64,000 nt of DNA. Origin: Beroe forskalii (Eukaryota; Ctenophora; Nuda; Beroida; Beroidae). The stretch lies in NCBI GenBank assembly GCA_011033025.1, contig WFMF01000012.1, forward strand, positions 960,953-1,024,952. The letters are read 5' to 3'. The translations under genes were made by a program, and so were the position numbers. Positions 55,601-64,000 of this stretch are shown piece after piece; the stretch's first letter is position 1, and each line of letters begins with the position of its first letter. Under the pieces are notes generated by a model that was not told where the DNA came from, did not search any database, and worked only from the letters and a program-made list of their open reading frames with translations.

Positions 55601-58600
55601 CGCAGATCGCCTTCTATTATCTATAGACATATGGCTAATTGGGGTCACTTCCTATATAATTTCATCCACAAAATGGTTTATCAGAATAACTGTTAATGAA
55701 TAACAATGATGACATGACAAATTTTCTAAATTTTTGTGGGGGCCAAAGGCATCATGGAGAAAATTGTGGGGGCCATGGCCCCTCGGCCCCCGTGCTTCCG
55801 CCATGCATGTTTACTATGCTACCAACAGTAACTTAACACCTTGCTAAATTGGGCCCTCAGGGCTCAGTGATTTATATTGCTTATATCGCACTCGATTATT
55901 GAATATATCGGTGGAACGTTCGTTGAGTTAAAATCTTTAAAAAATAAGATTAATATCCCAGCTTCATCAGGTTATGAGAAATGTTTGCAAGATGTACCTC
56001 ATTAATTTCTTCCTATGTCGATAATTTCATTATAAAACCTACTTAGTAAGAAGACCATCGATAATTCACAGGCAACATGCAAATGGAAGAGGAAGTACCC
56101 CAAAGCTATTCTTCTGGTGCTCCGTTTTATCCTATCGTATTAATCCAGCACCTTTGCCTCCTCTCTTCAGAAGAGCAGCACATCTCAGAGTCCAACCTAC
56201 ATTCTGAATCCCACCAAGGACCTCACAAGATTCTGAATCCCGCCTAGCTTCCGAATCTGGAACCCTAGATTCTGAATTCCACCTAGATGTGGACTCAGAA
56301 TCCCACCTAGCATCCGAATCTGGACACTTAGATTCTGAATTCCGTCCAGACTCAGAATCCCACCAAGATCCCGAATCTCACCAAGATCCCGAATCCCACC
56401 TAGATTCTGAAAGCTGTCACCCTTCTGCTCCATCTCACATAACGCACCTCTGTACCCTTCCCCCCACTGCTCGACTGCCTCGCAAGTGCTGCAGTGGACA
56501 CCGCCTCCCCAACCCTTGCCTTCCGTGCTGTCACTCGTGCTCCGACTTTGAGGCTGATCATGAGGTGGAGCTGTGGGGGGTGAGGTGGAGTCTAGAAGAG
56601 CTGAAGACTGAAGCAGAGAGATGTGGCATGCTGCTCCCTCTAATGCGAATAAGAGACAGCATGAGCATCAAACATGAGAGTTGGTGGAGAAGAATGTATA
56701 GGAAGGTAACCTCAAATGAAGAAGTATTCATTGCTCGACATCGATACAGCAGGAGTTTAGACAAGATGTTTGACATATCAGATCAGTACACTGGTACACC
56801 ATTTACTTCCGCTCAGATTCAGATGTTATCGAGATCCCTACTTCTTTCCTCCTCCTGCGATCACCTGCTGAGAACTCCATCGGAATGCTGTGAAAATAGG
56901 GATAGTATCTTCATGCTACACAATCCTGAGCAGCTCCACGGTCTTAGGGAACAATGGAATGTCTTAAACCCTCCAGTAGATGATATCAGAGATTACTTCG
57001 GGGAAAAGATAGCGTTCTGCGTTGCGTGGCGGAAGTGTTGGGAGAGGTGGGGATTACTCATCCCTGCTGTTTCAGGGGCTATCTGCATGATCTACGGGAT
57101 TTATTTGAGGAGAGTGATGACGGGATCTACCCATTTAAAAGCGGTAGGTCGGTGCTGAACGCTTCCCAGCTGCCGTTCAAGACATCGTATTCTCAAGATG
57201 TTAGAACTGTCTCAGGTCCTGATAAAAGTGCAACACTAAGCACCCTTCTTGACAATAAGGCTGTGCCATACAACACCATATTTGTGTGTTTGTGGACTGC
57301 TATCTACGCTATAAAATGGATAAAGATTAAATCCATCCTCAAATTCCGATGGGGAATGTCAAGGATTAATCTTTACGGGGGCCAGGAACGCTCCCACTAT
57401 TTTGGAGTTTCATTGCTGGATTTATTCAATGAAAAATCTGAGTTGTGCTTTAGTAAAAGAGAATGCTTGAGATTCCTGCGATGTTTGGCTTCTATTACAG
57501 TGACAATGCTGTCATTTATGCTAGTTTTCCTTTCTTTCCTCTTGTCGATATTCGTCAAATTCAAGATAAGAGAATTGCTGTTTTCTGGAAATATCTCTGT
57601 TGAGTTGGGGCAGTTGGACAAATATTTCATAGCAAACCTCGCCTCAAGTGTTACAAACATAGCTTGCAATTTCCTTCTCAGCCAACTATTTCATGTACTA
57701 GCTTACAGAACCACTCTCTTTGAAGACCCAGTATTTGAGGCAGACTTCGAGAAAACGCTATCATGGAAACTGTTCATGATGAACTTCATTAGCACCCACC
57801 TACTCAATTTCTTTGTTTGATGTTTTCAGACACATATTTGAAAGAGAAGGGTTGTTTGGCATAAATCCAGAGCTGTGTGATATGTGTGACGAGGATGATT
57901 GTTTGTCTTTCATAGCTGTGAATGTTGTGATGGGTATCCTTGTACAAGGACTAGTCATCCCTCTAGCTTCGTGGGGTTATGCTTCCTTCAAATACATGGA
58001 TACGGTTAAAGTTCACGAGATGGGAAAGTCTTGCTATGAAGAAAGCGTCAAAAGGGTCAGCGGAACGGAGGCCTTTTGCCAGCAAATACAATCTGAGTTT
58101 CTCTTACCGCAGCATAATTTACCAGGTCTGTTAGATGTCCAGCCAGATAAATCAGATCAGTGGAACAGAAAGGACTTTGTGCCCTTGGTCTTGATGATGA
58201 GATCAATGCAGATGTACAGTGTAACAGTCCTGTATGTTGCTGCCTGTCCCTTCCTTCCAATCCTGGTGCTGGCAGTGAGCCTATTTGGGGGTTTTATCGA
58301 TAAGTTGAACTTAACTGGAACCTACCGACGAGCAATTGCCGAGTCCTCCGGATGGTCTGCAATGCTGGAACGATATCCAACATTTCGTAAACTTAGTTGG
58401 GGATCATAATCAACTCGTGGATCATAGCGCTTGTTAGCAGAGAAGGGAAAGGCTTTTTGGGGGTAGATTGGGATAACTTCTTCTCCTTGTCAGCCACTCA
58501 AGTGTGTGATCCATGCGATGAAATGGTCAGAGCAAGGAGGGCGGGTCGATGGATCCTTTGCGTGTATCTCTTGACTCTTCTCATAGTTGTTACGCGAGGT

Positions 58601-61600
58601 ATTAGAGCGGTTTGTAGCGGCACCTCACTCGATCTGAAGATAGCACATCGTAGACAGCGCTACGAGGTGGAAAGGAAGATCGGAGGAGGGGTGCGTGAGA
58701 CTGATAAATCTGAGCAGAGTACCCGATCTGAGAATTTTACTGATTCTTCAGCAGCTTCGAGATATTTTGAGGTGGACGATTGGATTCCTGCTGCCGTGGT
58801 GTCGGGAGGTGAAATCATGGAGGGAATACCAGCTGGTGATGATAGCGAAGAATGAAACTTGACTCACATAATATCTTAATATTGTCACATAATGTGTGCA
58901 TTGTACATGGCAAAAGCTTTGAAGTGTGATATTAATAAATAGTTTGTGTACTTTTCATGTTGAACGTGAATCCGAGTGGAGTTGAAATTCTTAAATTGAT
59001 GCTTCGCAAATTTAAGCATTTTAATAAGTATTTTTATAATAATTTTTTGAATCTATTAAATAAAAATGGAAAATTGAATTAAGATAAACTTTTTGATAAT
59101 ATAAAAATACAAACATTTCCAGGTTCATGAAAATGGCTCATTGAATTTGTTACTAAGTTATAATTGCAAAATTTTTCCTCATTTTTGATTATTTTTTTCC
59201 TCATTAAGTTTTCCTTATTTTCGATCATTTCCGATTATCCAATATCGTACTTTGTGCTACTCAAGTTTAAATTTACTTTTCCGTAGTGAAATCTACTTTT
59301 GCATTTGGGACAAAACTCATTAATCAAGTCCAACAATTTGTATCATATACGCATCACCAGATATCTGACATCGAGTAATGGGGAGGGCGCACACAATTTA
59401 AATAAAAGGATTATGATAAGTCTTATATATTCGGCGCGTTTAGTTGCGACGACAGAGGGTATCAGAAGATGATTTAAATTCATGTCGGATGTCATAGAAT
59501 TAACTGATCTGAGATCTGACTCAAAAATTATCATCATATTTCAAACTTCATAATATTCGTGTTTAATACATTATGCCAAAGCAACATGCTTATTCAGATT
59601 GCCAAGTGGGTTGGAGACCAGTTCAACAAAGGTCTTTACGACATCCACATTGATCTGAAGCACTGGCCCCTGTTGGAATGGGAAGCTGAACCTTTGTGGG
59701 AAACGTAAGAAATACACTCAGCTTCGCTAGCTTCATACCTAGTGTATAACTCATTTTGAGAGGCATATTATCATCGGTTATCTTAATTACTAGATAGATA
59801 ATAATTCAATTAATTTTTTACTATATTCGGGCTGTCAGAGATTTTATTTCAACAACATCAGTCTACTGACAATGATGATCACATTCCACCATGAAAGCAC
59901 ACAAGTGTCAGCATAAAGCCCTAACATTCCACCCACCAGGTTGCGAGCTAGTGATATCATGAAATCACGGTTGGAGTGGTTCCCTCCTAAACCGAGTGTG
60001 GGTAAAATAGTGGACATTCTCAAGCGAACGAAGCACTCTGCTTTCCCCATCTGCACTTATACGTAAGTCATACCTGATATTAGACAACCAAATGCGTTAA
60101 ATGGGGAGCTGCGTTAAATGGGGAGCTGCACGTTGCAACGAAGTTCATTGGGTCCTTCTGAAAGGACTAAATTTTCATAAATTACAATTTCCTCATTTCA
60201 TGATTTTATGCTTTTATGCTTTCAATGCTTGGATTTCAAGAAAGTAAACATGGAAACTGACCTTATTCTTTACACGGACAGTTCGCAAAATAAGAGTATA
60301 AGGCGGTTATCAGCTCGAACGAAGTCTCAACTGAAGCTCCAAGGATTGATTTTAAGATCGCAAATTGTCACTCTTCTCAAGAAAGATCAATTCACTGACT
60401 CCAATATAGTAAGTGGCATTAAGGTTGGGTATCTAAATCTGATTTTATTCCAGAAGTGAACTGATCATTAGGATCATATCAAGTGTCGTAAGTCGTTTAG
60501 CCGGTCACCAGACTGTTGACATCATTACCAGATTTAGCTGACATCATTATCATAATCCTTATCCCGTCTTTAAAAGGGTCTTCTGTTGCGCACAGGACGC
60601 GGTAGTATTTCTGATGTTTGCTTCGCGCTCTGTTGGCTATTAATTGCGCGCGCGCATAGTCTTGAAGCACATGTTGGCAAATGACACTTCCTACTTACTC
60701 GAATTTTGAAATCGTGTTAAAGTCCAGTGCAGAGCACCTTATCATTTAAAAGTCCACTGTCTTCTTGTGTGCAGGTGCCCTTCCTTTAAAATAATAATTC
60801 TATCCCAAATACCCGGACATTGAGGACATTACTTTGACTGTTGCTGATCAAAACAAGAGAATAGTGAGTTAAATTGTTTCAATCTGTTATCGATGTTTGG
60901 GACTATTTCCAAGATTACAGAGCAGGCATATTTATATAATCGAGCTCAGTCACAACAATTATGTCCCTCCGGTCTTTTCCATATTCCCAACTTGAAACCC
61001 ATATTATTCTTAGGCGCCTGTAACGTTCGTCGGTCGATCGATTGGAATTGGTCGGATCAATCGTGTTTAAATGAGTATATTTAGTTGTTTTCCTACTAGC
61101 TCAAAGATTTTCTATTTAAAACACATCGAGTCGATCAAAAAAATTTTCCCTAAATTACTTGTTAACCCATATCCGCAGGACTGCACGAGGTACATGAACC
61201 CTTGTCCGTACACAGTGTCAGTGCACGCTCCCATCACCAAAGTCTTTACTCTCTTCCGGTCTCTGGGCTTGAGGCACCTCATAGTTGTAAACAACTCCGG
61301 AGAGGTTAGCGCATAATGTAGTAGTAATTCGTGTAATTTGTAAGAAGTCATTAAATTTCATTGGTCATGCTCAATGCCCGTGTAGGTTCTCCGAAATACA
61401 CTATGAAGTAAACAAATCATTCGATAAACTGTCGTACAGCTACCTCTGATCCTAAATTCAGTGACACCCTCCCTTCTCCCACATAGGTCGAGGGTATTAT
61501 CACCCGGGCTGAGCTGTTGGAACACCACATTGACATGGTCTACAAGTCAAAGAGTGAACGGACGGCAACCCTCACTGCTGCAGAGTACGTTACTAACCTG

Positions 61601-61948
61601 GCTTTTTTCTACGGCAGTTAAAAATTTTCAGCATTATATTTTTCAATTCTTACTAATATTTAACATCAAACCGTGGGACAAACAAACACGATTGGAAACA
61701 GACGACTTGGAGGGCCTCCAGTTCCTTCCAGTTTAATCAAAACACTGTGCCAGGGAGAAACAAAAACCCCGAACCTCAGATCGTTGTCAAGACATTCCGC
61801 AGGACAACCAGTACACGATACAGAAACAGACGACTTGGAGTATGTCTCCCAGTTTTCGGGTCTCACTCCCCCGTTTATTGACTACCTCGTCGGTCGATCG
61901 AGGAGAAATCGAAAAACTCTCGAACGTTCTGAGAAGTCTTTGGTCTGA
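34616..61948 (+). CDS. CLCN6: CLC-6-type endosomal chloride/proton exchanger
   Basis: 23 exons give about 900 residues (vertebrate CLC-6 is about 870): 34616-34687, 35252-35305, 35702-35767, 36089-36225, 36612-36696, 36886-36942, 37093-37162, 37479-37546, 37901-37991, 38215-38321, 38619-38735, 40047-40309, 40473-40642, 40883-41020, 41249-41351, 54536-54680, 59598-59704, 59940-60062, 60241-60408, 60775-60863, 61179-61304, 61487-61584, 61702-61948. CLC selectivity motifs are present: [19 protein letters not shown] with the gating glutamate (about residue 187), [10 protein letters not shown] with the candidate proton glutamate, and VPSGLFVP. Two CBS domains follow ([22 protein letters not shown] to LGLRHLIVV). 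[18 protein letters not shown] and [11 protein letters not shown] favour CLC-6 over CLC-7. Exon 5, 16 and 19 borders are uncertain, and exon 20 needs one extra base to stay in frame. Family role: Cl-/H+ exchange in late endosomes. Confidence 0.93.
35082..35136. repeat. near-perfect palindrome in CLC-6 intron 1
   Basis: TGCATATGTATTTAAAAGATC is followed, after AAGGGGCCCTT, by its near-exact inverse, giving arms of about 26 bases with almost no loop. It could extrude as a cruciform. I see no terminal features of a transposon. Confidence 0.7.
38934..39569 (-). CDS. hypothetical antisense open frame with C-terminal membrane segment
   Basis: An open frame of 211 codons on the minus strand inside CLC-6 intron 11. 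It has no good ATG at its 5' end; a TTG follows an acceptor-like ATGATAG, so it may be a terminal exon rather than a whole gene. The product is cysteine-containing in its first third, then polar, and has one hydrophobic span near the end ([21 protein letters not shown]) followed by the basic [11 protein letters not shown], like a type I membrane protein with a short cytoplasmic tail. I do not recognise the family. Envelope-like proteins of retroelements share this outline, but no specific motif supports that. Confidence 0.4.
   Translation of the reverse strand: MFYLGGARKYDGVECDIKGNLKVCPPSPSEKVTCLDEMEKCDVNAITCETKVIQSRAGMMIRTREVVKTPDKEGKLQTLKKTAQSTLFWRYGDHNEILVGKQLFRGRDNQVMSVSMDIGDGSWLQRKTRVISAVDLEQMERFIQQQEGEIRTMVTEGGCNTSKGWTGWLQAGVWSAGVLVILMVLAKTAWWCRERRRPVKQRGNLVDSGNL
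39598..39865. repeat. 11-bp minisatellite CACTCACCGCT / CCCTCACCGCT
   Basis: About 24 copies of an 11-bp unit that alternates between CACTCACCGCT and CCCTCACCGCT, with a few ACTGCT variants. It lies in CLC-6 intron 11, just upstream (on the minus strand) of the antisense open frame. Confidence 0.9.
41640..41860. repeat. dispersed TAGCTATCGTCCGCAGTTCGG repeat, copy 1
   Basis: This block contains several AGCTAAATAGTCC and TAGCTATCGTCCGCAGTTCG motifs in both orientations. A related block occurs at 45640-45770, and parts of its flanks (CTCCTGTCTGAT, CAGCTAACTAACTT) recur near 54235-54380. It is an old dispersed repeat of unknown class in CLC-6 intron 15. Confidence 0.6.
42003..42415 (-). pseudogene. 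LINE reverse-transcriptase C-terminal fragment
   Basis: The minus-strand frame reads EYCCPLWNP, then [37 protein letters not shown] and [18 protein letters not shown]. This is the characteristic region after the reverse-transcriptase core of non-LTR retrotransposons of the jockey/CR1/RTE type. The catalytic palm motifs are absent. The frame ends at a stop near 42003. It is a 5'-truncated dead copy in CLC-6 intron 15. Confidence 0.85.
43034..44724. mobile_element. hAT-type foldback element (1.69 kb) with 8-bp TSD
   Basis: The ends TAGGGATGTTCAGAAAACAC and inverse complement form long inverted arms of about 750 bases (roughly 43034-43780 and 43970-44724), with only about 190 bases of loop. The 8-mer GTCCTCAT flanks both ends (43026-43033 and 44725-44732). 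TAGGGATG-type ends and an 8-bp duplication are typical of hAT elements. Each arm contains an internal direct duplication around TTTAAACATGGTTTTAAGTC. The loop and inner arms hold a broken open frame ([36 protein letters not shown]) that looks like a captured or remnant coding segment. Confidence 0.88.
44725..44972 (-). pseudogene. retroelement ORF fragment interrupted by the hAT element
   Basis: The minus-strand frame includes [20 protein letters not shown] and [13 protein letters not shown], a pattern I associate with nucleic-acid-binding N-terminal proteins of invertebrate non-LTR elements (recall, not searched). The frame runs into the 8-bp target duplication at 44725-44732 and is still open on the other side of the inserted element, at 43025 and below, where it becomes proline- and serine-rich and stops near 42940. 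The insertion therefore split one open frame. Confidence 0.55.
44973..47300. other. intron 15 sequence without recognised genes
   Basis: Contents: short repeats of TTGATGTTCTCTGATCATGTG at about 45355-45440, a second copy of the TAGCTAxxTCGTCCGCAG repeat at 45640-45770, and AT-rich sequence. The stretch at about 46790-47300 directly precedes the retroelement gag frame and may contain its 5' LTR and leader, but I could not define LTR ends or a primer-binding site. No protein gene is supported. Confidence 0.5.
47881..49387. mobile_element. 1.5-kb foldback element nested in the previous one
   Basis: The ends TGGTCGTATGAAAGTATACC and inverse complement have AATTAA on both sides (47875-47880 and 49388-49393). 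The structure is mirror-like: a CCCCCTGCTGAC minisatellite (about 47904-48125), a unique 180-base block, a loop of GTCA repeats, then the unique block inverted (about 48950-49130) and the minisatellite inverted (49130-49365). There is no coding sequence. The organisation resembles the 1450-4490 element: unique arms, inverted minisatellites, different sequence. Confidence 0.85.
48310..48900. repeat. GTCA-rich loop with 9-bp TCAGTCATG array
   Basis: The loop of the nested foldback element is an array of GTCAxxx units. Between about 48470 and 48660 it becomes a near-perfect 9-bp TCAGTCATG repeat of about 20 copies, then GTAAGTCATGTCGTTCAG units. Open frames such as the SHVSHV type are repeat artefacts. 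Confidence 0.9.
52466..53941 (+). CDS. SV2/SVOP-like major facilitator transporter, single exon
   Basis: An uninterrupted frame of 491 residues from the ATG at 52466, which has A at -3 and G at +4, to TAG. The frame is open 49 codons further upstream, but that part does not resemble the family and ends in TACCAATCCAG, a possible acceptor just before the start. The MFS signature GDRIGRKPA lies between membrane spans 2 and 3, followed by [33 protein letters not shown] before the central loop, and [23 protein letters not shown] in the C-half. About 12 hydrophobic spans are present. [14 protein letters not shown] at the N-side matches SV2/SVOP/SLC22-type proteins. The substrate cannot be told. 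It lies in sense orientation inside CLC-6 intron 15. Lack of introns suggests a retrocopy or a naturally single-exon gene; the frame is intact. Confidence 0.88.
   Translation: MANESNKQSQLVPHDDTTKSSTTTVEPDDVDCVSEISINEALENAGCGLGTLFYTTGPFLFCASAGFNMVLLALVGPILKCEWSLSSLDIAMLNLANYVMQIVFSLLTAPLGDRIGRKPAALIGAVGSTIAGVLSSFATGFWYFFVMRLLIGVSQGFGLGPVVVLSGEIPPMRYRALALSGHSLALGIGIFITGGIAYFTLESFGWKGFLLSATLTFSPCIMFLALANESPRYLYQKGDSSNAEKTIKQIYKFNGKSKVDFKLKSSGESQEPTRGGSFSCHEIAKIIRDSDNVRNTMLLIIIGIAAYFSYVLYAYSMPRIINEGYCTGNIPTLQPKCTYDKGSLLKIELINIAEPLGLIMTLVALEKFGRIKVFLGVSITASLLITSLYFCVHPYFLTACLFVMYPLMATLALSPMILVGELMPTIIRSTMASFENAVAQIGTVLAYFAADFILSYGEGARLTFALIQGLTVVFAVLIAMLKRETQGSELV
54441..54520. repeat. 40-bp tandem duplication before CLC-6 exon 16
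   Basis: The unit beginning ACTGAACACTATGGAGCT occurs twice head to tail with one mismatch, ending 15 bases before exon 16 of CLC-6. Each copy contains AATAAA, which might also serve as a polyadenylation signal for the SVOP-like gene 530 bases upstream. Confidence 0.85.
55235..55805. mobile_element. 571-bp inverted-repeat element (MITE candidate)
   Basis: The ends CATGGCGGAAG and CTTCCGCCATG are inverted. Both subterminal regions carry GGGGGCC tracts, which are inverted relative to each other only in part. The interior is AT-rich and non-coding. I found no flanking duplication, so the borders are approximate. It lies in CLC-6 intron 16. Confidence 0.55.
56077..58855 (+). pseudogene. anoctamin (TMEM16) copy, almost intronless and frameshifted
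   Basis: One continuous 2.8-kb stretch encodes a TMEM16 protein but changes frame. A possible start at 56077 leads into a DSESH-type repeat, where the frame first shifts (about 56210-56250). Further shifts lie near 57090-57130, 57815-57820 and 58395-58405 (at a GGGG run). Landmarks are [25 protein letters not shown] (hallmark before the first membrane span), [39 protein letters not shown] and [13 protein letters not shown], then [10 protein letters not shown]. The family comprises Ca2+-activated chloride channels or lipid scramblases; acidic Ca2+-binding residues could not be checked reliably across the shifts. AATAAA at 58934 lies 79 bases after the stop. It sits in sense orientation in CLC-6 intron 16. 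Since the 3.2-kb PCNX4 coding sequence has no shifts, decay of a retrocopy is likelier than assembly error, but errors are possible. Confidence 0.82.
58934..58939 (+). promoter_or_regulatory. AATAAA polyadenylation signal of the anoctamin copy
   Basis: AATAAA in ATTAATAAATAG, 79 bases downstream of the last in-frame stop of the anoctamin copy and followed by T- and GT-rich sequence. Its position fits a normal 3' end, so the copy retained (or was copied with) its own signal. Confidence 0.55.
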
Positions 61949-63115
61949 AAAGAGCGATGCGTGCACATGGGCATATTAAACACGATTCGAGGTGGAACGA
62001 CAAACACAGGGATTTGTTAAATGGATAGGCGCGAATTTACTATTGCGTTAGCAGTTTATAAAATTGAATCGTGGTTTTTTTGGGACAGTTTGAGTTATAA
62101 AAACCCAGAACCATTTCTTTTGTGTTCCCGTAGTAGTGTTGTGGTAATTAGAGGTCCTAATAAGTAGATTTATTTACAATTTAACTGTAATGTAATTGAG
62201 TATTTTAAAAACGGATAGTTATATTAAGTTAAGTTAATGAACTTCTTGTATTTAATTCAGGTTTTGTGGTTCATCATACATATTTATCATAGCTATAAAC
62301 ATTTAAAACTACTTTATTGAATATTCGTGTGGAAATGTTTCTATGTGGACCGATGTGGATTGGCCGATTGGATGATTTTCGAAATTGCTTTGATACAAGT
62401 CAAACAGAGTCTTCGTTTTTTAACAGAAAACAATCAATGAAAATATACATCAAAGAAAATACATCACATAATTACATTATACATCTATATCATTCACACA
62501 ACTAATTAATTAGTATTAGTACGGTAAAATATTTCATCATACAGTTAGCTAAGGTCTTAAACGCTATATTAATAAATGTACAAAAACTTTATTAGTAAAA
62601 GACACATACATGTCAAGAAATGTCATGCAGAGAAAATAGAGTTTTTAATCTTTTAATGCAATGAAAAAGGTGCTACAATTTATTACAGTCAAATTTGTAA
62701 AAATGGTTAATGATAACGGATTAGTCACCTTTAGTGTCAAATAAGCAGTGTGATGCGATTGCGTTCAATAGGGAAAAGTGAAAACGTTAATAAAAAATGC
62801 TGTAATATGCTATCTGCTTCAGTGTAATTTAAATAATATGAGTCATTGTGAAAACAATATGAAATTGAAGTCTAAAATACAATTGAACGTGTACTGCACA
62901 TGTTTGATATAGCATTGAAACTGAGAGATAATCAAATCAAAGATAATGTTATTTGTGAAAATCAGTCTTGAAGTTGAAGTATCCACCTTATAGGAAAATC
63001 AAAGCACTATTATCATATAATACCTACTTATAATAATATACATCACTATATCAACAGTCAACACTCATATAATACAGTTTTGTAAGATTCCTTATTTCAA
63101 CAGATGGCATCTTTC
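61949..63115. other. 3' region between CLC-6 and the convergent terminal exon
   Basis: An AT-rich stretch that must contain the 3' untranslated regions of two convergent genes. For CLC-6 the best polyadenylation candidate is AATAAA at 62571-62576, about 620 bases past the stop. No open frame or repeat of note. Confidence 0.55.
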
Positions 63116-63250
63116 TTATCTTCTATCCATGCAGTATCTGCTCCTCTTTGGAGACAAGTCCGTCAGCTTGTAGTCAGGGTGAGTGCTGTATTTCCACGTG
63201 TTGGGTTTCTTTAGTCGGTGCTGTGTCTCAGCCAGCACTTTATACAGCGT
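63116..63250 (-). CDS. terminal coding exon of an unidentified gene
   Basis: On the minus strand an acceptor (TCCCCCTAG) is followed by 44 codons and TAA at 63116. The peptide starts TLYKVLAETQHRLKKPNTW and continues YSTHPDYKLTDLSPKRSRYC, ending MDRR. It is basic, has no membrane segment, and reads like a real C-terminus with balanced composition. I do not recognise the family. Upstream exons on the minus strand would lie beyond the tandem repeat at 63395 and so probably outside the window. It is convergent with CLC-6. Confidence 0.6.
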   Translation of the reverse strand, partial: TLYKVLAETQHRLKKPNTWKYSTHPDYKLTDLSPKRSRYCMDRR

Positions 63251-63394
63251 CTAGGGGGACGGGGGATTAGTAAAATAATAAGATTTTACTAACATACAGA
63301 AGATCATCGTCAGCATATCGTTCAGTAAACGTACGCCATACTAGTGTAAGCAATATGCCAGTATGGCGTGTAGATAGCACCACTATGGTGTGAT

Positions 63395-64000
63395 ACTAAC
63401 ATGAAACCAGCTGCTGACACCAGTATGGTGTGCAGCTGCTGACACCAGTATGGTGTGCAGCTGCTGACACCAGTATGGTGTGCAGCTGCTGACACCTGCA
63501 CTAGTATGGTGTGCAACTGCTGACACCAGTATGGTGTACAACAGCTGACACAGTGACACCAGTATGGTGTGCAGCTGCTGACACCGGTATGGTGTGCAAC
63601 TGCTTAAACCAGTATGGTGTGCAGCTGCTGACACCAGTATAGTGTGCAGCTGCGCAGCTGCTGACACCCTGACCACCATGGTGTGCAGCTGCTGACACCA
63701 GTATGGTGTGCAGCTGCTGACACCACCAGTACACCAGTATGGTGTGCAGCTGCTGACACCAGTATATGGTGTGCAGCTGCTGACACCAGTATGGTGTGCA
63801 GCTGCTGACACCAGTATGGTGTGCGGCACAGTATGACGTTGGCTGCTGACACCAGTATGGTGTGCAGCTGCTGACACCAGTATGGTGTGCAGCTGCTGAC
63901 ACCAGTATGGTGTACAGCTGCTGACACCAGTATGGTGTGCAGCTGCTGACACCAGTATGGTGTGCAGCTGCTGACACCAGTATGGTGTGCAGCTGCTGAC
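63395..64000. repeat. 25-bp minisatellite CAGCTGCTGACACCAGTATGGTGTG
   Basis: About 24 copies of a 25-bp unit (GCAGCTGCTGACACCAGTAT, then GGTGT), with insertions such as GTATATGG and CACTGACACC variants. It continues to the end of the window, so its full size is unknown. Each unit contains the E-box CAGCTG. Histidine- and cysteine-rich frames on the minus strand are repeat artefacts. Confidence 0.9.

Noticed and set aside
34616-61948. Assignment of the chloride transporter to CLC-7
   Set aside because: The start [50 protein letters not shown] and [11 protein letters not shown] fit CLC-6 better than CLC-7.
63322-63977. Histidine/cysteine-rich secreted-protein-like frames
   Set aside because: They are repeat translations of the 25-bp minisatellite, open in all three minus-strand frames.

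Overview
The window looks like nuclear DNA from an animal, most likely a non-insect invertebrate that I cannot place further. Genes are split by GT-AG introns, encode metazoan families (PCNX4, CLC-6, tau-tubulin kinase, SV2/SVOP-like transporter, anoctamin, transmembrane adenylyl cyclase), and sit in AT-rich DNA full of minisatellites, foldback elements and decayed retroelements. There are no operons and no bacterial features.

Layout. 1-4.7 kb: a small 8-bp-TSD MITE and a 3-kb mirror-image element built from inverted minisatellite arms. 4.74-5.48 kb (+): last three exons of a class III adenylyl cyclase, closest to AC9. 6.1-16.6 kb (-): a complete 19-exon pecanex-like 4 (PCNX4) gene, tail-to-tail with the cyclase, with a tRNA-Arg(TCG) in one intron and a TA-flanked element in another. 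16.6-19.7 kb: intergenic, with a GC-rich repeat family. 19.75-23.8 kb (+): first four exons of a tau-tubulin kinase (TTBK)-like gene that stops at the catalytic loop, with a 1.6-kb TA-flanked element in its last intron. 23.8-34.6 kb: no recognised coding gene; a cluster of CCAAT box, three E-boxes and an X-box, then consecutive unrelated minisatellites, GC-rich repeats, a foldback element, and a tandem duplication split by a SINE-like pair. 34.6-61.9 kb (+): a CLC-6-type endosomal chloride/proton exchanger in 23 exons. Its 13.2-kb intron 15 holds LINE and LTR-retroelement remnants, three nested or foldback DNA elements and an intact single-exon SVOP-like transporter. Its 4.9-kb intron 16 holds a nearly intronless, frameshifted anoctamin copy. 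63.1-63.25 kb (-): the terminal exon of an unidentified gene, next to a 25-bp minisatellite that runs off the window.

How they relate: PCNX4, CLC-6, the SVOP-like transporter and the anoctamin are all multipass membrane proteins and the cyclase is a membrane enzyme, but they belong to different pathways and I see no functional cluster. The most interesting material is the mobile DNA: a retroelement gag split by a TATA-duplicating element that is itself split by a foldback element, and several foldback or inverted-repeat elements, some with exact 8-bp target duplications.
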